From the NCBI RefSeq assembly GCF_003056335.1, contig NZ_PYWA01000001.1, positions 248,001-312,000 of the forward strand: DNA of 64,000 nucleotides. Direction: 5' to 3'. Origin of the DNA: Paracoccus indicus (GTDB taxonomy: Bacteria > Pseudomonadota > Alphaproteobacteria > Rhodobacterales > Rhodobacteraceae). This document shows, one piece after another, positions 25,853 to 34,968 of the stretch; within the stretch, counting starts at the first letter, position 1; the number at the start of each line of letters is the position of its first letter. The notes below the pieces were generated by a model. The model worked only from the letters and a program-made list of their open reading frames with translations, made no database searches and had not been told where the DNA came from. A program made the translations under genes and the position numbers.

Positions 25853-26842
25853 ATGACCCCGAATTCGCCCGCGCCGCTGATGGATCTGCAGGATCTGTCG
25901 CTGACGATCGCGCCCCATCCGACGCCCCTTCTGGACGGGGTCTCGCTTCACGTGAATCGGGGCGAGACCTTGTGCATCGTCGGGGAATCGGGCTGCGGCA
26001 AAAGCCTGACCTCGCTTGCGGTGATGGGGCTTCTGGCACCCAAGCTGCAGACGGGGATCGCGGGGCGCATGCGTTTCGACGGGCAGGACGTCGCCCTGTC
26101 GGATCAAGAGGCCTTGGCGCGGTTGCGCGGCACGCGGATCGGCATGATCTTTCAGGAACCCATGTCCAGCCTGAACCCCGCCCACCGGATCGGCGACCAG
26201 ATTGCCGAAGGGTGGCGGCGGCACAACAAGGGTGACGGGCGCGAACAGGCGCTGGCCATGCTGCGCCGTGTCGGCATACCCGCCCCCGAACGGCGGATGC
26301 GCGACTATCCCCACCAGATGTCGGGCGGCATGCGCCAGCGGGTGATGATCGCCATGGCGCTGGTCAACAATCCCGACCTGCTGATCGCGGACGAACCGAC
26401 GACGGCGCTGGACGTCACCATCCAGGCGCAGATCCTAGACCTGATCGGCCAGCTGCAATCGGAAGGCCGCATGGCCACCATCCTGATCACCCACGACCTT
26501 GGGGTGGTGGCCGAGATCGCGACCTCGGTCGCGGTGATGTATGCGGGCCGCGTCGTCGAACAGGGGCCGGTCGAGGCGATCTTCCAGGACCCCCAGCACC
26601 CCTATACCATCGGGCTAATGTCCTCGGTCCCGCCCTTGCGGGGCGCGCGGACGCGGCTGTCGACGGTGCCCGGCATCGTCCCCTCGATCGAGACGATGCC
26701 GCAGGGCTGCCGTTTCGCGACCCGCTGCCCCTTCGCGCAACCCGTCTGCGGGACCACGCCGCCGCTGGCGCCGGTCGGGCCGGGCCATCACGCCGCCTGC
26801 CATTTCGCACCACTGAACATCACGCAACAGGGGGCCGCATGA
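25853..26842 (+). CDS. Peptide ABC transporter ATP-binding protein (DppD/OppD type)
   Basis: A ~329-residue ATPase. It has Walker [13 protein letters not shown]-loop [19 protein letters not shown], signature [15 protein letters not shown], Walker [21 protein letters not shown] and switch His (LITHDLG). The C-terminal oligopeptide-transporter domain has the Cys cluster [14 protein letters not shown]...CHF, found in Dpp/Opp ATPases that may hold an Fe-S cluster. Starts at 25847, 25853 or 25880 are possible. It pairs with the next gene; the stop overlaps its start (ATGA). Confidence 0.93.
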   Translation: MTPNSPAPLMDLQDLSLTIAPHPTPLLDGVSLHVNRGETLCIVGESGCGKSLTSLAVMGLLAPKLQTGIAGRMRFDGQDVALSDQEALARLRGTRIGMIFQEPMSSLNPAHRIGDQIAEGWRRHNKGDGREQALAMLRRVGIPAPERRMRDYPHQMSGGMRQRVMIAMALVNNPDLLIADEPTTALDVTIQAQILDLIGQLQSEGRMATILITHDLGVVAEIATSVAVMYAGRVVEQGPVEAIFQDPQHPYTIGLMSSVPPLRGARTRLSTVPGIVPSIETMPQGCRFATRCPFAQPVCGTTPPLAPVGPGHHAACHFAPLNITQQGAA

Positions 26843-27936
26843 CCGATGTCATCGTTCAGGCCAAGGGCTTGGCCAAGCGCTTTCCCGTCGGCGGCAGCAC
26901 CTTCCGCAAGCCCAGGCTGCTGCATGCGGTCGACGGGGTCGATCTGACCGTGAACGAAGGAGAAACCTTTGCCATCGTCGGCGAATCCGGTTGCGGCAAA
27001 TCCACCCTTGCCCGGCTGCTGATGCGCCTGTTGACCCCGACCGAGGGGCAGATCACCATCGACGGGCGCGACATGTCCACCGTGACCGGCCCCGACCTGC
27101 GGGCGCTGCGTCGCGACGTCCAGTTCATCTTCCAGGACCCGTTCAGCTCGTTGAACCCGCGGCTTTCCGTGGCCCGGCTGGTCGGCGAACCGCTGGAGGC
27201 GCATCGTCCCGAGATGCGCGCCGCCGACCGCCGGTCCGAGGTCGCGCGCCTGCTGCGCCAAGTCGGGCTGCGGCCCGAACACATGGACCGCTATCCGCAT
27301 GAATTCAGCGGCGGTCAGCGCCAGCGCATCGGCATCGCGCGGGCGCTCGCCTCGGGTCCCAAGGTGCTGATCGGGGATGAGCCGGTCAGCGCGCTGGATG
27401 TCAGCGTTCAGGCGCAGGTGGTGAACCTTCTGTCGGATCTGCGCGACCAGCTGGGCCTGACGCTGATCGTCATCGCCCACGACCTTGCCGTCATCCGGCA
27501 GATGAGCGACCGCGTCGCGGTCATGTACCTTGGTCGCATCGTCGAGACGGGCCCGACCGATGCCATCTTCGATCACCCCCGCCATCCCTATACCCGCGCG
27601 CTGCTCTCGGCGATCCCGGGCCCCGAGGGCGGGACCGAAAAGCTGGCCCTGTCGGGGGAAACGCCCAGCCCGATGGACCCGCCATCCGGCTGCCATTTCC
27701 GCACCCGCTGCCCCTTCGCCGAAAGCCGATGCGCCGATGGCCGCCCCCCGCTGGAGGAGACCGGCACCGGCACCAGCGTCGCCTGCATCCGCTGGCGCGA
27801 GATCGCACCCGACGACGCCGAGCCGCCCGCACCCGCCCCCCGCACCCAGGGCGCGATGCAGCGCTTCGACATGTATCGGCGTGCCCTGGCAGCCCAAGAC
27901 AAGAAGAACGACACCCGACAGGAGGTTACGAAATGA
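26839..27936 (+). CDS. Peptide ABC transporter ATP-binding protein (DppF/OppF type)
   Basis: The second ATPase of the transporter, 365 aa. It has Walker [16 protein letters not shown]-loop IFQDPFSSLNPRLS, signature FSGGQRQRIGIARAL, Walker B LIGDEPVSALDVSVQAQVV, and the C-terminal CHFRTRCPFAESRC motif. A ~35-residue hydrophilic tail after the usual end (TQGAMQRFDMYRRALAAQD region) contains the ribosome binding site for the binding-protein gene. The start overlaps the preceding stop and its own stop overlaps the next ATG. Confidence 0.93.
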   Translation: MTDVIVQAKGLAKRFPVGGSTFRKPRLLHAVDGVDLTVNEGETFAIVGESGCGKSTLARLLMRLLTPTEGQITIDGRDMSTVTGPDLRALRRDVQFIFQDPFSSLNPRLSVARLVGEPLEAHRPEMRAADRRSEVARLLRQVGLRPEHMDRYPHEFSGGQRQRIGIARALASGPKVLIGDEPVSALDVSVQAQVVNLLSDLRDQLGLTLIVIAHDLAVIRQMSDRVAVMYLGRIVETGPTDAIFDHPRHPYTRALLSAIPGPEGGTEKLALSGETPSPMDPPSGCHFRTRCPFAESRCADGRPPLEETGTGTSVACIRWREIAPDDAEPPAPAPRTQGAMQRFDMYRRALAAQDKKNDTRQEVTK

Positions 27937-29432
27937 CACTGCACAAGACCCTGATCCTTGCCGCCCTTCTGGGCACCACGGCCATCGCGGCCCAGGCCCA
28001 GACCCTGAAGATCGGCCTGGAAAGCGACCCCGACGCGCTGGACCCCGACCGCAGCCGCACCTTCGTCGGCCGCATCGTCTTCACCGCGCTTTGCGACAAG
28101 CTGATCGACGTGTCGCCGGATCTGGAACTGGTTCCGCAGCTGGCCACCGAATGGACCGTTAGCGACGACGGCAAGACCATCGACATGACCCTGCGCGACG
28201 GCGTGGTCTTCCATGACGGCACCCCCTTCGATGCCGCGGCGGTCAAGGCCAACATCGAACGCTCTCAGACGCTGGAGGACAGCGTCCGCAAGTCCGAGGT
28301 CAGCTCGATCACCGAGGTCGAGGTGGTGGACGACACTCATCTGAAGCTGCATCTCTCGGCCCCCGACGCGCCCCTGCTGGCACAGCTTGCCGATCGTTCG
28401 GGCATGATGATGTCGCCCGCCGCCTTCGACGACATGGCCACGGCGCCGGTCTGTTCGGGCCCGTTCAAATTCGTGAACCGCGTGTCGCAGGACAAGATCG
28501 AGTTGGAGAAATTCGCCGACTACTGGAACGCCGATGCGATCAAGCTGGACGCGGTCACCTATCTGCCGATCCCGGATTCGACGGTGCGCCTGGCGAACCT
28601 GCGCTCGGGCGATCTGGACCTGATCAACCGCCTGGCCGCCACGGATGTCGAAACGGTCAAAAGCAGTGACGACCTGACGTTCGAACGCGCCGACGGGCTG
28701 GGATACCAAGGCATCACCTTCAACACCGGCAATGGCGAACGCGCCGACAATCCCTTCGGCCAGGATGCCCGCCTGCGCGAGGCGCTTTCGCTGGCCATCG
28801 ACCGCGAGGCGATCAACCAGGTGGTCTTCTCGGGGCTGAATGCCTCGGCCAGCCAGTTCTCCTCGGGGGCCAGCCCCTATTTCGACGATGCCTTCCCCGT
28901 TCAGGGGCGCGACATCGAAAAGGCCAAGGCCCTGCTGGCCGAGGCCGGATATCCTGACGGGCTGGAGCTGGAGATGCAGGCGCCCAACCGCCCCGAGAAC
29001 CAGCAGGTGGTCCAGATGATCCAGGCCATGGCCGCCGAGGCGGGCATCCAGGTCAAGCTGGTCGCCAAGGAATTCGCCACCATGCTGGCCGATCAGGCCG
29101 CGGGCGACTTCCAGGCAAGCCAGGTCGGCTGGTCGGGCCGCATCGACCCCGACGGCAACATCCTGGGCTTCGTCTCGACCGATGGCGGCTTCAACGACGG
29201 CAAGTATTCCAACCCCGAGGTCGACCGCATCCTGGCCGAGGCCCGCGCGGTCAGCGACCAGGCCGAACGGCAGCAGCTTTACCATCAGGCCAATGAAATC
29301 CTGAATGCCGAAAAGCCGCTGTTCTACCTCTACAACGAGGCCTGGCTCTATGGCGTCTCGGACAAGGTGCAGGGTTTCGTGCCCAATCCCGACGGGATGA
29401 TCCGCCTGGAAGACGTCAGCCTGTCGGAATGA
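27933..29432 (+). CDS. Peptide/glutathione-type ABC transporter substrate-binding protein (SBP family 5)
   Basis: A 499-residue periplasmic binding protein. The signal peptide MTLHKTLILAALLGTTAIAAQAQ has an AQA-Q cleavage site. SBP_bac_5 landmarks include LRDGVVFHDGTPFDAAAVKANIER and LREALSLAIDREAINQVVFSG. AGGAGG lies 10 bp upstream of the ATG. It captures a short peptide or related ligand. The downstream gamma-glutamyltransferase suggests gamma-glutamyl peptides such as glutathione, but specificity is not readable. Confidence 0.92.
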   Translation: MTLHKTLILAALLGTTAIAAQAQTLKIGLESDPDALDPDRSRTFVGRIVFTALCDKLIDVSPDLELVPQLATEWTVSDDGKTIDMTLRDGVVFHDGTPFDAAAVKANIERSQTLEDSVRKSEVSSITEVEVVDDTHLKLHLSAPDAPLLAQLADRSGMMMSPAAFDDMATAPVCSGPFKFVNRVSQDKIELEKFADYWNADAIKLDAVTYLPIPDSTVRLANLRSGDLDLINRLAATDVETVKSSDDLTFERADGLGYQGITFNTGNGERADNPFGQDARLREALSLAIDREAINQVVFSGLNASASQFSSGASPYFDDAFPVQGRDIEKAKALLAEAGYPDGLELEMQAPNRPENQQVVQMIQAMAAEAGIQVKLVAKEFATMLADQAAGDFQASQVGWSGRIDPDGNILGFVSTDGGFNDGKYSNPEVDRILAEARAVSDQAERQQLYHQANEILNAEKPLFYLYNEAWLYGVSDKVQGFVPNPDGMIRLEDVSLSE

Positions 29433-29438
29433 CCTGAC

Positions 29439-29463
29439 GGTCGGGCGGCAACCCCGCCCGACC
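29439..29463 (+). other. Hairpin after the binding-protein gene
   Basis: A perfect 10-bp stem GGTCGGGCGG / CCGCCCGACC with a 5-nt loop, 6 bp after the stop and 26 bp before the permease start. It has no T-run. In binding-protein-dependent transporters such intercistronic hairpins commonly stabilise the upstream message, giving excess binding protein. Confidence 0.6.
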
Positions 29464-29488
29464 CCAACCGAATGCAAGGCCACAAGCG

Positions 29489-30433
29489 ATGCTGTCATAC
29501 CTGATCCGCAGATTGCTGATCTCGATTCCGACCCTGATCCTGATTTCGATCTTCGTCTTCGCGCTGCAGAAGATGCTGCCCGGCGATCCGGTGCTGGCCC
29601 TTGCGGGCGAGGATCGCGACCCCGAAACGCTGAACCGCCTGCGCGAACTCTATCACCTGAACGACCCGATCTGGATGCAGTACCTGATGTGGGTCAAGGG
29701 TGCGCTGCAGGGCGATCTGGGCCAGTCCATCCGCACCGGCCTGCCCGTGACCGAGATGATCGCATCGAAGCTGCCGGTCACGATCCAGCTGGCGGTGATG
29801 TCGATGATCTTCGCGACCGTGATCGGGATCCCGGCGGGCATCCTCTCGGCGGTCAAAAAAGGCACCGCCACCGACTATGTCGCCAATGTCGTGGCGCTTT
29901 CGGGGCTGTCGATCCCCAACTTCTGGCTGGGCATCATGCTGATCCTGCTGGTTTCAGTGAAATGGCAGCTGCTGCCGGCCTCGGGCTATGTGCCGCTGAG
30001 CGAGGATCCGCTGCAATCCATCAAGACGATGCTGATGCCGTCCTTCGTTCTTGGGACCGCGCTTGCGGCATCGCTGATGCGGCATACCCGTTCGGCCATG
30101 CTGGGCGTGCTGCGCCAGGATTACGTCCGCACCGCCCGCGCCAAGGGTCTGGCCGAACATACCGTCGTCATGCATCACGCCTTTCGCAACGCCCTGACCC
30201 CGGTCGTGACGCTGGCGGCGCTGCTGTTCGGCGAATTGATCGCGGGCGCGGTGCTGACCGAGCAGATCTTCACCATTCCGGGCTTCGGCAAGATGGTCGT
30301 CGATGCGGTCTTCAACCGCGATTACGCCGTCGTTCAGGGCGTGGTGCTGGTCACCGCACTTGGCTTCATGCTGATGAACCTCGTGGCCGATGCGGCCTAT
30401 GTCCTTTTGAATCCGCGACTGAGGGTGGGCTGA
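29489..30433 (+). CDS. Peptide ABC transporter permease (DppB/GsiC type)
   Basis: A 314-residue inner-membrane protein with six predicted transmembrane segments. The N-terminus MLSYLIRRLLISIPTLILISIFVFALQKMLPGDP is characteristic of DppB. The EAA loop is VRTARAKGLAEHTVVMHHAFRNALTPVVT, which contacts the ATPases. The stop overlaps the next start by one base (TGATG). Confidence 0.94.
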   Translation: MLSYLIRRLLISIPTLILISIFVFALQKMLPGDPVLALAGEDRDPETLNRLRELYHLNDPIWMQYLMWVKGALQGDLGQSIRTGLPVTEMIASKLPVTIQLAVMSMIFATVIGIPAGILSAVKKGTATDYVANVVALSGLSIPNFWLGIMLILLVSVKWQLLPASGYVPLSEDPLQSIKTMLMPSFVLGTALAASLMRHTRSAMLGVLRQDYVRTARAKGLAEHTVVMHHAFRNALTPVVTLAALLFGELIAGAVLTEQIFTIPGFGKMVVDAVFNRDYAVVQGVVLVTALGFMLMNLVADAAYVLLNPRLRVG

Positions 30434-31302
30434 TGACCGATATGACCGCCGATCCGGTGCTGGAACGCCGCCCCCGGTCCCGCGTGTGGCGCAAGCTGCG
30501 GGGCCATCGCAGCGCCCTTCTGGGTGCCATCATCGTGGGCATTTTTGCCTTGCTGGCGATCGCCGCACCGATCCTGCCCTTCCCCGACCCCGCCGCCGCC
30601 GATTGGGGCGCGATCCGCCAGCCCCCCTCGGCCGCGCATTGGCTGGGCACGGACGAGCTGGGCCGAGACCAGCTGTCCCGCATGATCTGGGGGGCGCGGG
30701 CGTCCCTGATGGCAGGCGTGGTGTCGGTGGCCATCGCCATCGCCATCGGCGTGCCGCTTGGCATCCTTGCGGGCTATTTCGGCGGCTGGACCGATGCCGT
30801 CATCTCGCGCTGCACCGAGGCGCTGCTGGCGATCCCCTTCTTGATCCTCGCCATCGCGCTGGCCGCCTTCCTGGGCCCATCGCTGACCAATGCGATGATC
30901 GCCATCGGCATCGCCGCGACGCCGGTCTTCATCCGCCTGACGCGCGGTCAGGCCATCAGCGTCGCCGCCGAGGATTACGTCGAAAGCGCCCATGCCATCG
31001 GGCTGCGGACCCCCGTGATCCTGCGCCGCTACATCTTTCCCAACGTCCTGCCCCCCGTTCTGGTGCAGGCCACGCTGACCATCGCCAGCGCCATCATCGC
31101 CGAGGCGTCACTGTCCTTCCTGGGGCTGGGGCAGCAGCCCCCCGCACCCAGTTGGGGCGCCATGCTGAACACCGCCAAGAACTTCATGACCCAGGCCCCC
31201 TGGATGGCCATGTGGCCGGGCATCGCGATCTTCCTGGTGGTGCTGGGTTTCAACCTTTTGGGCGACGGGCTGCGCGATGCGCTGGACCCGCGCGAAGACT
31301 GA
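30433..31302 (+). CDS. Peptide ABC transporter permease (DppC/GsiD type)
   Basis: 289 residues. The N-terminal KLRGHRSALLGAIIVGIFALLAIAAPIL helix of DppC-type permeases is followed by HWLGTDELGRDQLSRMIWGARASL, a landmark of the family. The EAA loop is VESAHAIGLRTPVILRRYIFPNVLPPVLV. It forms the translocation pore with the preceding permease. Confidence 0.94.
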   Translation: MTDMTADPVLERRPRSRVWRKLRGHRSALLGAIIVGIFALLAIAAPILPFPDPAAADWGAIRQPPSAAHWLGTDELGRDQLSRMIWGARASLMAGVVSVAIAIAIGVPLGILAGYFGGWTDAVISRCTEALLAIPFLILAIALAAFLGPSLTNAMIAIGIAATPVFIRLTRGQAISVAAEDYVESAHAIGLRTPVILRRYIFPNVLPPVLVQATLTIASAIIAEASLSFLGLGQQPPAPSWGAMLNTAKNFMTQAPWMAMWPGIAIFLVVLGFNLLGDGLRDALDPRED

Positions 31303-31315
31303 CAGGATTTCCGAG

Positions 31316-33106
31316 ATGAGCAATTTCACCACCCGCCCCGACATCCGCGGCACTTTCGGCACCGTCGCATCGACCCATTGGATCGCCTCGCAGACGGGGA
31401 TGGGCATCCTGGAACGCGGCGGCAATGCCTTCGACGCCGCCGTCGCCACCGCCCTTGTCCTGCAGGTGGTCGAGCCGCATCTGAACGGCCCCGCAGGCGA
31501 TCTGCCCGCCATCATCCATGTCGCCGAAACGGGCGAAACCCGCGTGCTCTGCGCGCAAGGCGTGGCCCCCAAGGGTGCGACGATGGACCATTACCGCGAA
31601 CACTTCGGCGGCGGGCTGATCCCCGGATCGGGCCTGCTGGCCACCGTGGTGCCCGGAGCCTTCGACGGCTGGATGCTGATGCTGCGCGATCACGGCAGCC
31701 TCGAGGTCGCGGATGTCATGGCCCCCGCCATCGGCTATGCCCGCGACGGTCACCCGATGCTGCCGCGCGTCGCCAATACAATCGCGGGGCTGGCCGATTT
31801 CTTCCGCAACGAATGGCCCAGCAGCGCGCAGACATGGCTGCCCGATGACATCGCGCCCACCGAATGGGCGCTGTTCCGCAACCCCGACCTGGGTGCCACG
31901 TGGCAGGGCCTAGTCGATGCCGCAACCGGCGACACGCGCGAGGCGCGGATCGACGCCGCCCGCAAGGCATGGTCGCAAGGCTTCGTGGCCGATGCGATCT
32001 GCGACTATCTGGCCGATGCCAAGGTGATGGACGTGTCGGGAACGGCGCATTCTGCAGTGCTGTCGCGTCAGGATCTGGCCGAATGGCAGGCCAGTTGGGA
32101 GGATACCCTGTCCATCGACTATCACGGCTGGACCGTGCACAAGACCGCCCCCTGGTCGCAGGGGCCGGTGATGCTGCAAGGGCTGCAGATCCTCAAGAAC
32201 TTCGATCTGGCCGCAATGGACCCGATGGGCGCCGAATTCGTCCATACCGTGACCGAGGCGATGAAGCTGGCCTATGCCGACCGCGAGGCCTATTACGGCG
32301 ATCCGGATTTCTTCGACATCCCGGTGGATGCCCTGCTGTCGCCCGAATACGCCGCCGAACGCGCGAAGCTGATCGGCGATACCGCCAGCATGGAACAGCG
32401 CCCCGGCCGCATTGCCGGTCTGGAACATCTGGCCGATGACGCGATCCAGCGCGCCGCGACCAATTTCAACGCCGCACGCGGGGCCAGCGCGGGCGAGCCG
32501 ACCATGGCGCATCTGACCGAAAAACGCGGCGATACTGTGCATATCGACGTGATCGACAGGTGGGGCAACATGGTCAGCGCCACGCCCTCGGGCGGCTGGC
32601 TGCAATCCAATCCCGTCATCCCGGGCCTGGGCTTCCCGCTGAACAGCCGCGCGCAAATGTTCTGGCTGCGCGACGGCCTGCCCACCAGCCTGACCCCCGG
32701 GGCACGTCCGCGCACGACGCTGACGCCCTCGCTTGCGGAAAAGGACGGCACGCGCATCGCCTTCGGCACGCCGGGCGGCGACCAGCAGGACCAATGGCAG
32801 CTGATCTGGTTCCTGCGCTATGTCCACCACGGGCTGTCGATGCAGCAGGGCATGGATGCGCCGCTGTTCCACACCGCGCATTTCCAGTCCAGCTTCTATC
32901 CCCGCGACGCGAAGCCGGGCGAGTTGATGGTCGAACCCAGTATGGGCGAGGCGGCCATCGACGGCCTACGCGCCCGCGGCCACAAGGTCGTCGTCTCGGA
33001 ACCCTGGAGCATCGGGCGGCTGACCGCGGCCCGCCGCGAGGCCGACGGCATGCTGACCGCCGCAGCCACCCCGCGCCTGATGCAGGCCTATGCGGTGGGG
33101 CGCTGA
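31316..33106 (+). CDS. Gamma-glutamyltransferase family protein, apparently cytoplasmic
   Basis: A 596-residue Ntn hydrolase homologue. The putative autoprocessing site and nucleophile is Thr407 in KRGDTVHIDVIDRWGNMVSATPSGG, matching the (D/N)TTHxSVVD...GNAVS region of GGTs. The small-subunit Gly-Gly region is PSGGW. No signal peptide is visible at the N-terminus (MSNFTTRPDIRGTFGTVAS), whereas classical bacterial GGTs are periplasmic. It follows the peptide permeases by 13 bp and likely cleaves imported gamma-glutamyl compounds inside the cell. Confidence 0.88.
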   Translation: MSNFTTRPDIRGTFGTVASTHWIASQTGMGILERGGNAFDAAVATALVLQVVEPHLNGPAGDLPAIIHVAETGETRVLCAQGVAPKGATMDHYREHFGGGLIPGSGLLATVVPGAFDGWMLMLRDHGSLEVADVMAPAIGYARDGHPMLPRVANTIAGLADFFRNEWPSSAQTWLPDDIAPTEWALFRNPDLGATWQGLVDAATGDTREARIDAARKAWSQGFVADAICDYLADAKVMDVSGTAHSAVLSRQDLAEWQASWEDTLSIDYHGWTVHKTAPWSQGPVMLQGLQILKNFDLAAMDPMGAEFVHTVTEAMKLAYADREAYYGDPDFFDIPVDALLSPEYAAERAKLIGDTASMEQRPGRIAGLEHLADDAIQRAATNFNAARGASAGEPTMAHLTEKRGDTVHIDVIDRWGNMVSATPSGGWLQSNPVIPGLGFPLNSRAQMFWLRDGLPTSLTPGARPRTTLTPSLAEKDGTRIAFGTPGGDQQDQWQLIWFLRYVHHGLSMQQGMDAPLFHTAHFQSSFYPRDAKPGELMVEPSMGEAAIDGLRARGHKVVVSEPWSIGRLTAARREADGMLTAAATPRLMQAYAVGR

Positions 33107-33108
33107 TC

Positions 33109-33855
33109 ATGACATGGTCGTTGATCGCGCGCGATCGGGACACGGGGGCCTTGGGGATTGCAGTCGCCAGCCGGTTCTTCGCCTGCGGCTCGCTGGTTCC
33201 CCATGTGGGACCTTCGGCGGCCTTCGCGACCCAGGCTTTCGTCAACCCGGTCTGGGGCACCGAGGGCCTGCGTCGTCTTGAAGCCGGCGAGGCCGCGACG
33301 CAGGTTCTGGCCGATCTGGTGGCCCGCGATGCGGGTGCCGCGCAGCGTCAGGCACACCTGATGGACGCGGATGGTCGCGGTGCCGTCCACACGGGTGGCG
33401 AATGCATCGATTGGGCCGGACACCTGATGGGGGATGGCTTCTCGATCGCGGGCAACATGCTGGCCGGCCCGCAGGTGCTTGACGAAACGGCGCGCGTCTA
33501 CCTGGAATCATCGGCGCTGGCGTTTCCCGAGAGGCTGCTGGCCGCGATGATGGCGGGCGAGGCTGCGGGCGGCGACAAGCGTGGACGTCAGGCGGCGGGG
33601 CTGCGCATCCACCACGGACAGGACCATCCGTGGCTGGACCTGCGCGCCGACGACCACGGCGATCCGCTGGCCGAACTGTCGCGCCTGCTGCGCGTGGCCC
33701 GCGAACGCTATCTGCATGTCGCTCGGATCATGCCCACCGCGGATCGTTTCAGCGGCGACCCCGATCGCAGCGAAACCGACGCCCGCATCGCAAGGGCCGA
33801 GGCGGCCCGGATCGCGGCGGGACAGCCAAGCGCCTCATTCGCGACCGACCCCTGA
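33109..33855 (+). CDS. DUF1028 family protein (Ntn-hydrolase-like)
   Basis: A 248-residue DUF1028 protein. The conserved N-terminus MTWSLIARDRDTGALGIAVASRFFACGSLVPHV and the AFVNPVWGTEGLRRLEAGEAA and GEDCIDWAGH-like GECIDWAGHLMGDGFSIAGNML blocks are present. DUF1028 proteins resemble proteasome-type Ntn folds and often sit beside peptide transporters and gamma-glutamyltransferases. Catalytic activity is not established. It starts 2 bp after the GGT stop. Confidence 0.87.
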   Translation: MTWSLIARDRDTGALGIAVASRFFACGSLVPHVGPSAAFATQAFVNPVWGTEGLRRLEAGEAATQVLADLVARDAGAAQRQAHLMDADGRGAVHTGGECIDWAGHLMGDGFSIAGNMLAGPQVLDETARVYLESSALAFPERLLAAMMAGEAAGGDKRGRQAAGLRIHHGQDHPWLDLRADDHGDPLAELSRLLRVARERYLHVARIMPTADRFSGDPDRSETDARIARAEAARIAAGQPSASFATDP

Positions 33856-33919
33856 AATGCTTGCGCCCGGACGCGATTTTGCCAATGAGCAGCCAAGGCG
33901 CAACAACCGGAAAGCACAG

Positions 33920-34597
33920 ATGGCCACGCCTGCCGATGAACTGGACGCGGTGATCCAAGCACTTGCCCCCATCCTTGCCGACGCCGCCCGCAGGGATGGT
34001 CGCCTGCCCCCCGAACGCGCGCTGACCGACATGCTGGGCGTCTCGCGCCGCAGGCTGCGGCTGGCGCTGGATCGGTTGCAGCGCGACGGCGCCGTCTTTC
34101 GCCGCCACGGGCAGGGCACCTTCGTCACGCCGCCTCCGCGCCCCGACAGCGGCCGGTCGCGCCTTCTGGCGGGGCAGCTGACGCTGGAACAGCTGATGGA
34201 CGTCCGCCGCCAGATCGAACCCCGCCTGGCACAGCTGGCCGCAGCGCGCGCCCTGCCCGATGAGATCGCCAACCTTCAGGTCCTGATGCAGCGGTCGCGC
34301 GATGCCGGGAATGCGCATGATTACGACCTGGCCGACGAGGTCTTTCACTATCGCATCGCCGAACTGGCCGGAAACCCGCTGTTCCTTGAAATCTTCGACC
34401 TGATTCGGAACATGCGCCAAGAGGCTGGCTGGCGCGAACGGCGTGCCGAGACCAACGTCCCGCAGGTCGTGGCGGCCCTGGGCCAACAGCATCAGCGGAT
34501 CTTCGATGCCATTGCGGCGGGCGATGTCGCGGGCGCCGGTCAGGCCCAGCTGCTGCACATGGATTACGTGGCCTCGGCGATTCACGTGAAACCCTAG
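33920..34597 (+). CDS. GntR-family regulator, FadR/FCD subgroup
   Basis: A 225-residue protein. The N-terminal GntR winged helix has GRLPPERALTDMLGVSRRRLRLALDRLQRDGAVFRRHGQGTFV. The C-terminal helical FCD domain has MDVRRQIEPRLAQLAAARA, a DLADEVFHYRIAELAGNPLF metal/ligand site with Asp and His, and HQRIFDAIAAGD. The start at 33920 has GGAAAG upstream; an ATG at 33857 is an alternative. As last gene of the peptide operon it is likely the local regulator, with the 25820-25840 palindrome as a candidate site. Confidence 0.88.
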   Translation: MATPADELDAVIQALAPILADAARRDGRLPPERALTDMLGVSRRRLRLALDRLQRDGAVFRRHGQGTFVTPPPRPDSGRSRLLAGQLTLEQLMDVRRQIEPRLAQLAAARALPDEIANLQVLMQRSRDAGNAHDYDLADEVFHYRIAELAGNPLFLEIFDLIRNMRQEAGWRERRAETNVPQVVAALGQQHQRIFDAIAAGDVAGAGQAQLLHMDYVASAIHVKP

Positions 34598-34639
34598 CCA
34601 TCGCCCGGCCTGCCTTCCGCACGGGCGCCGATGCCAAAG

Positions 34640-34676
34640 AAAAACCCCCGCAAGCACGAAGCTTGCGGGGGTTTTT
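34640..34676. terminator. Strong bidirectional terminator shared by gntR operon and tRNA-Leu
   Basis: A 16-bp perfect stem AAAAACCCCCGCAAGC / GCTTGCGGGGGTTTTT with a 5-nt loop. The A and T tails at both ends give an intrinsic terminator in either direction. It lies 43 bp after the gntR stop and 3 bp from the tRNA 3' end. Confidence 0.93.
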
Positions 34677-34678
34677 AA

Positions 34679-34763
34679 TGGTGCCCAGGAGAGGACTCGA
34701 ACCTCCACGTCTTGCGACACACGGACCTGAACCGTGCGCGTCTACCAATTCCGCCACCTGGGC
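34679..34763 (-). tRNA. tRNA-Leu (anticodon CAG)
   Basis: On the minus strand the acceptor arms GCCCAGG / CCTGGGC pair perfectly, with discriminator A and an encoded CCA. The D-arm GGCGGAATTGGTAGACGC is typical of leucine tRNA. The anticodon stem CACGG-TTCAGGT-CCGTG shows CAG, followed by a long class II variable arm, and the T-arm is GGAGG-TTCGAGT-CCTCT. Length is 85 nt including CCA. It reads CUG codons, the dominant Leu codon in this GC-rich genome. Confidence 0.96.
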
Positions 34764-34779
34764 AGGTGGTGTAAGCGGC

Positions 34780-34808
34780 TGATTAAAGAGAGTTACGGGG
34801 GGCGTCAA
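34780..34808 (-). promoter_or_regulatory. Promoter of tRNA-Leu
   Basis: Minus-strand TTGACG (34808-34803), 17-bp spacer and TAATCA (34785-34780). The predicted transcript starts about 10 bp before the mature tRNA 5' end. Confidence 0.6.
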
Positions 34809-34968
34809 TGCGATTCCGACATGTTTGCGAAAGTTTTTTGCGAAATCGTCATTCGCAGGTCGAAACACCCTGCGGGACAGGGCCTGCGCCGCCGTGCCGC
34901 CTTGCCGCAGCCCCCACCTATGAGTAAGGATCACGCCAACAATCGGCACGTAAGGAGGCGAGACGCCC

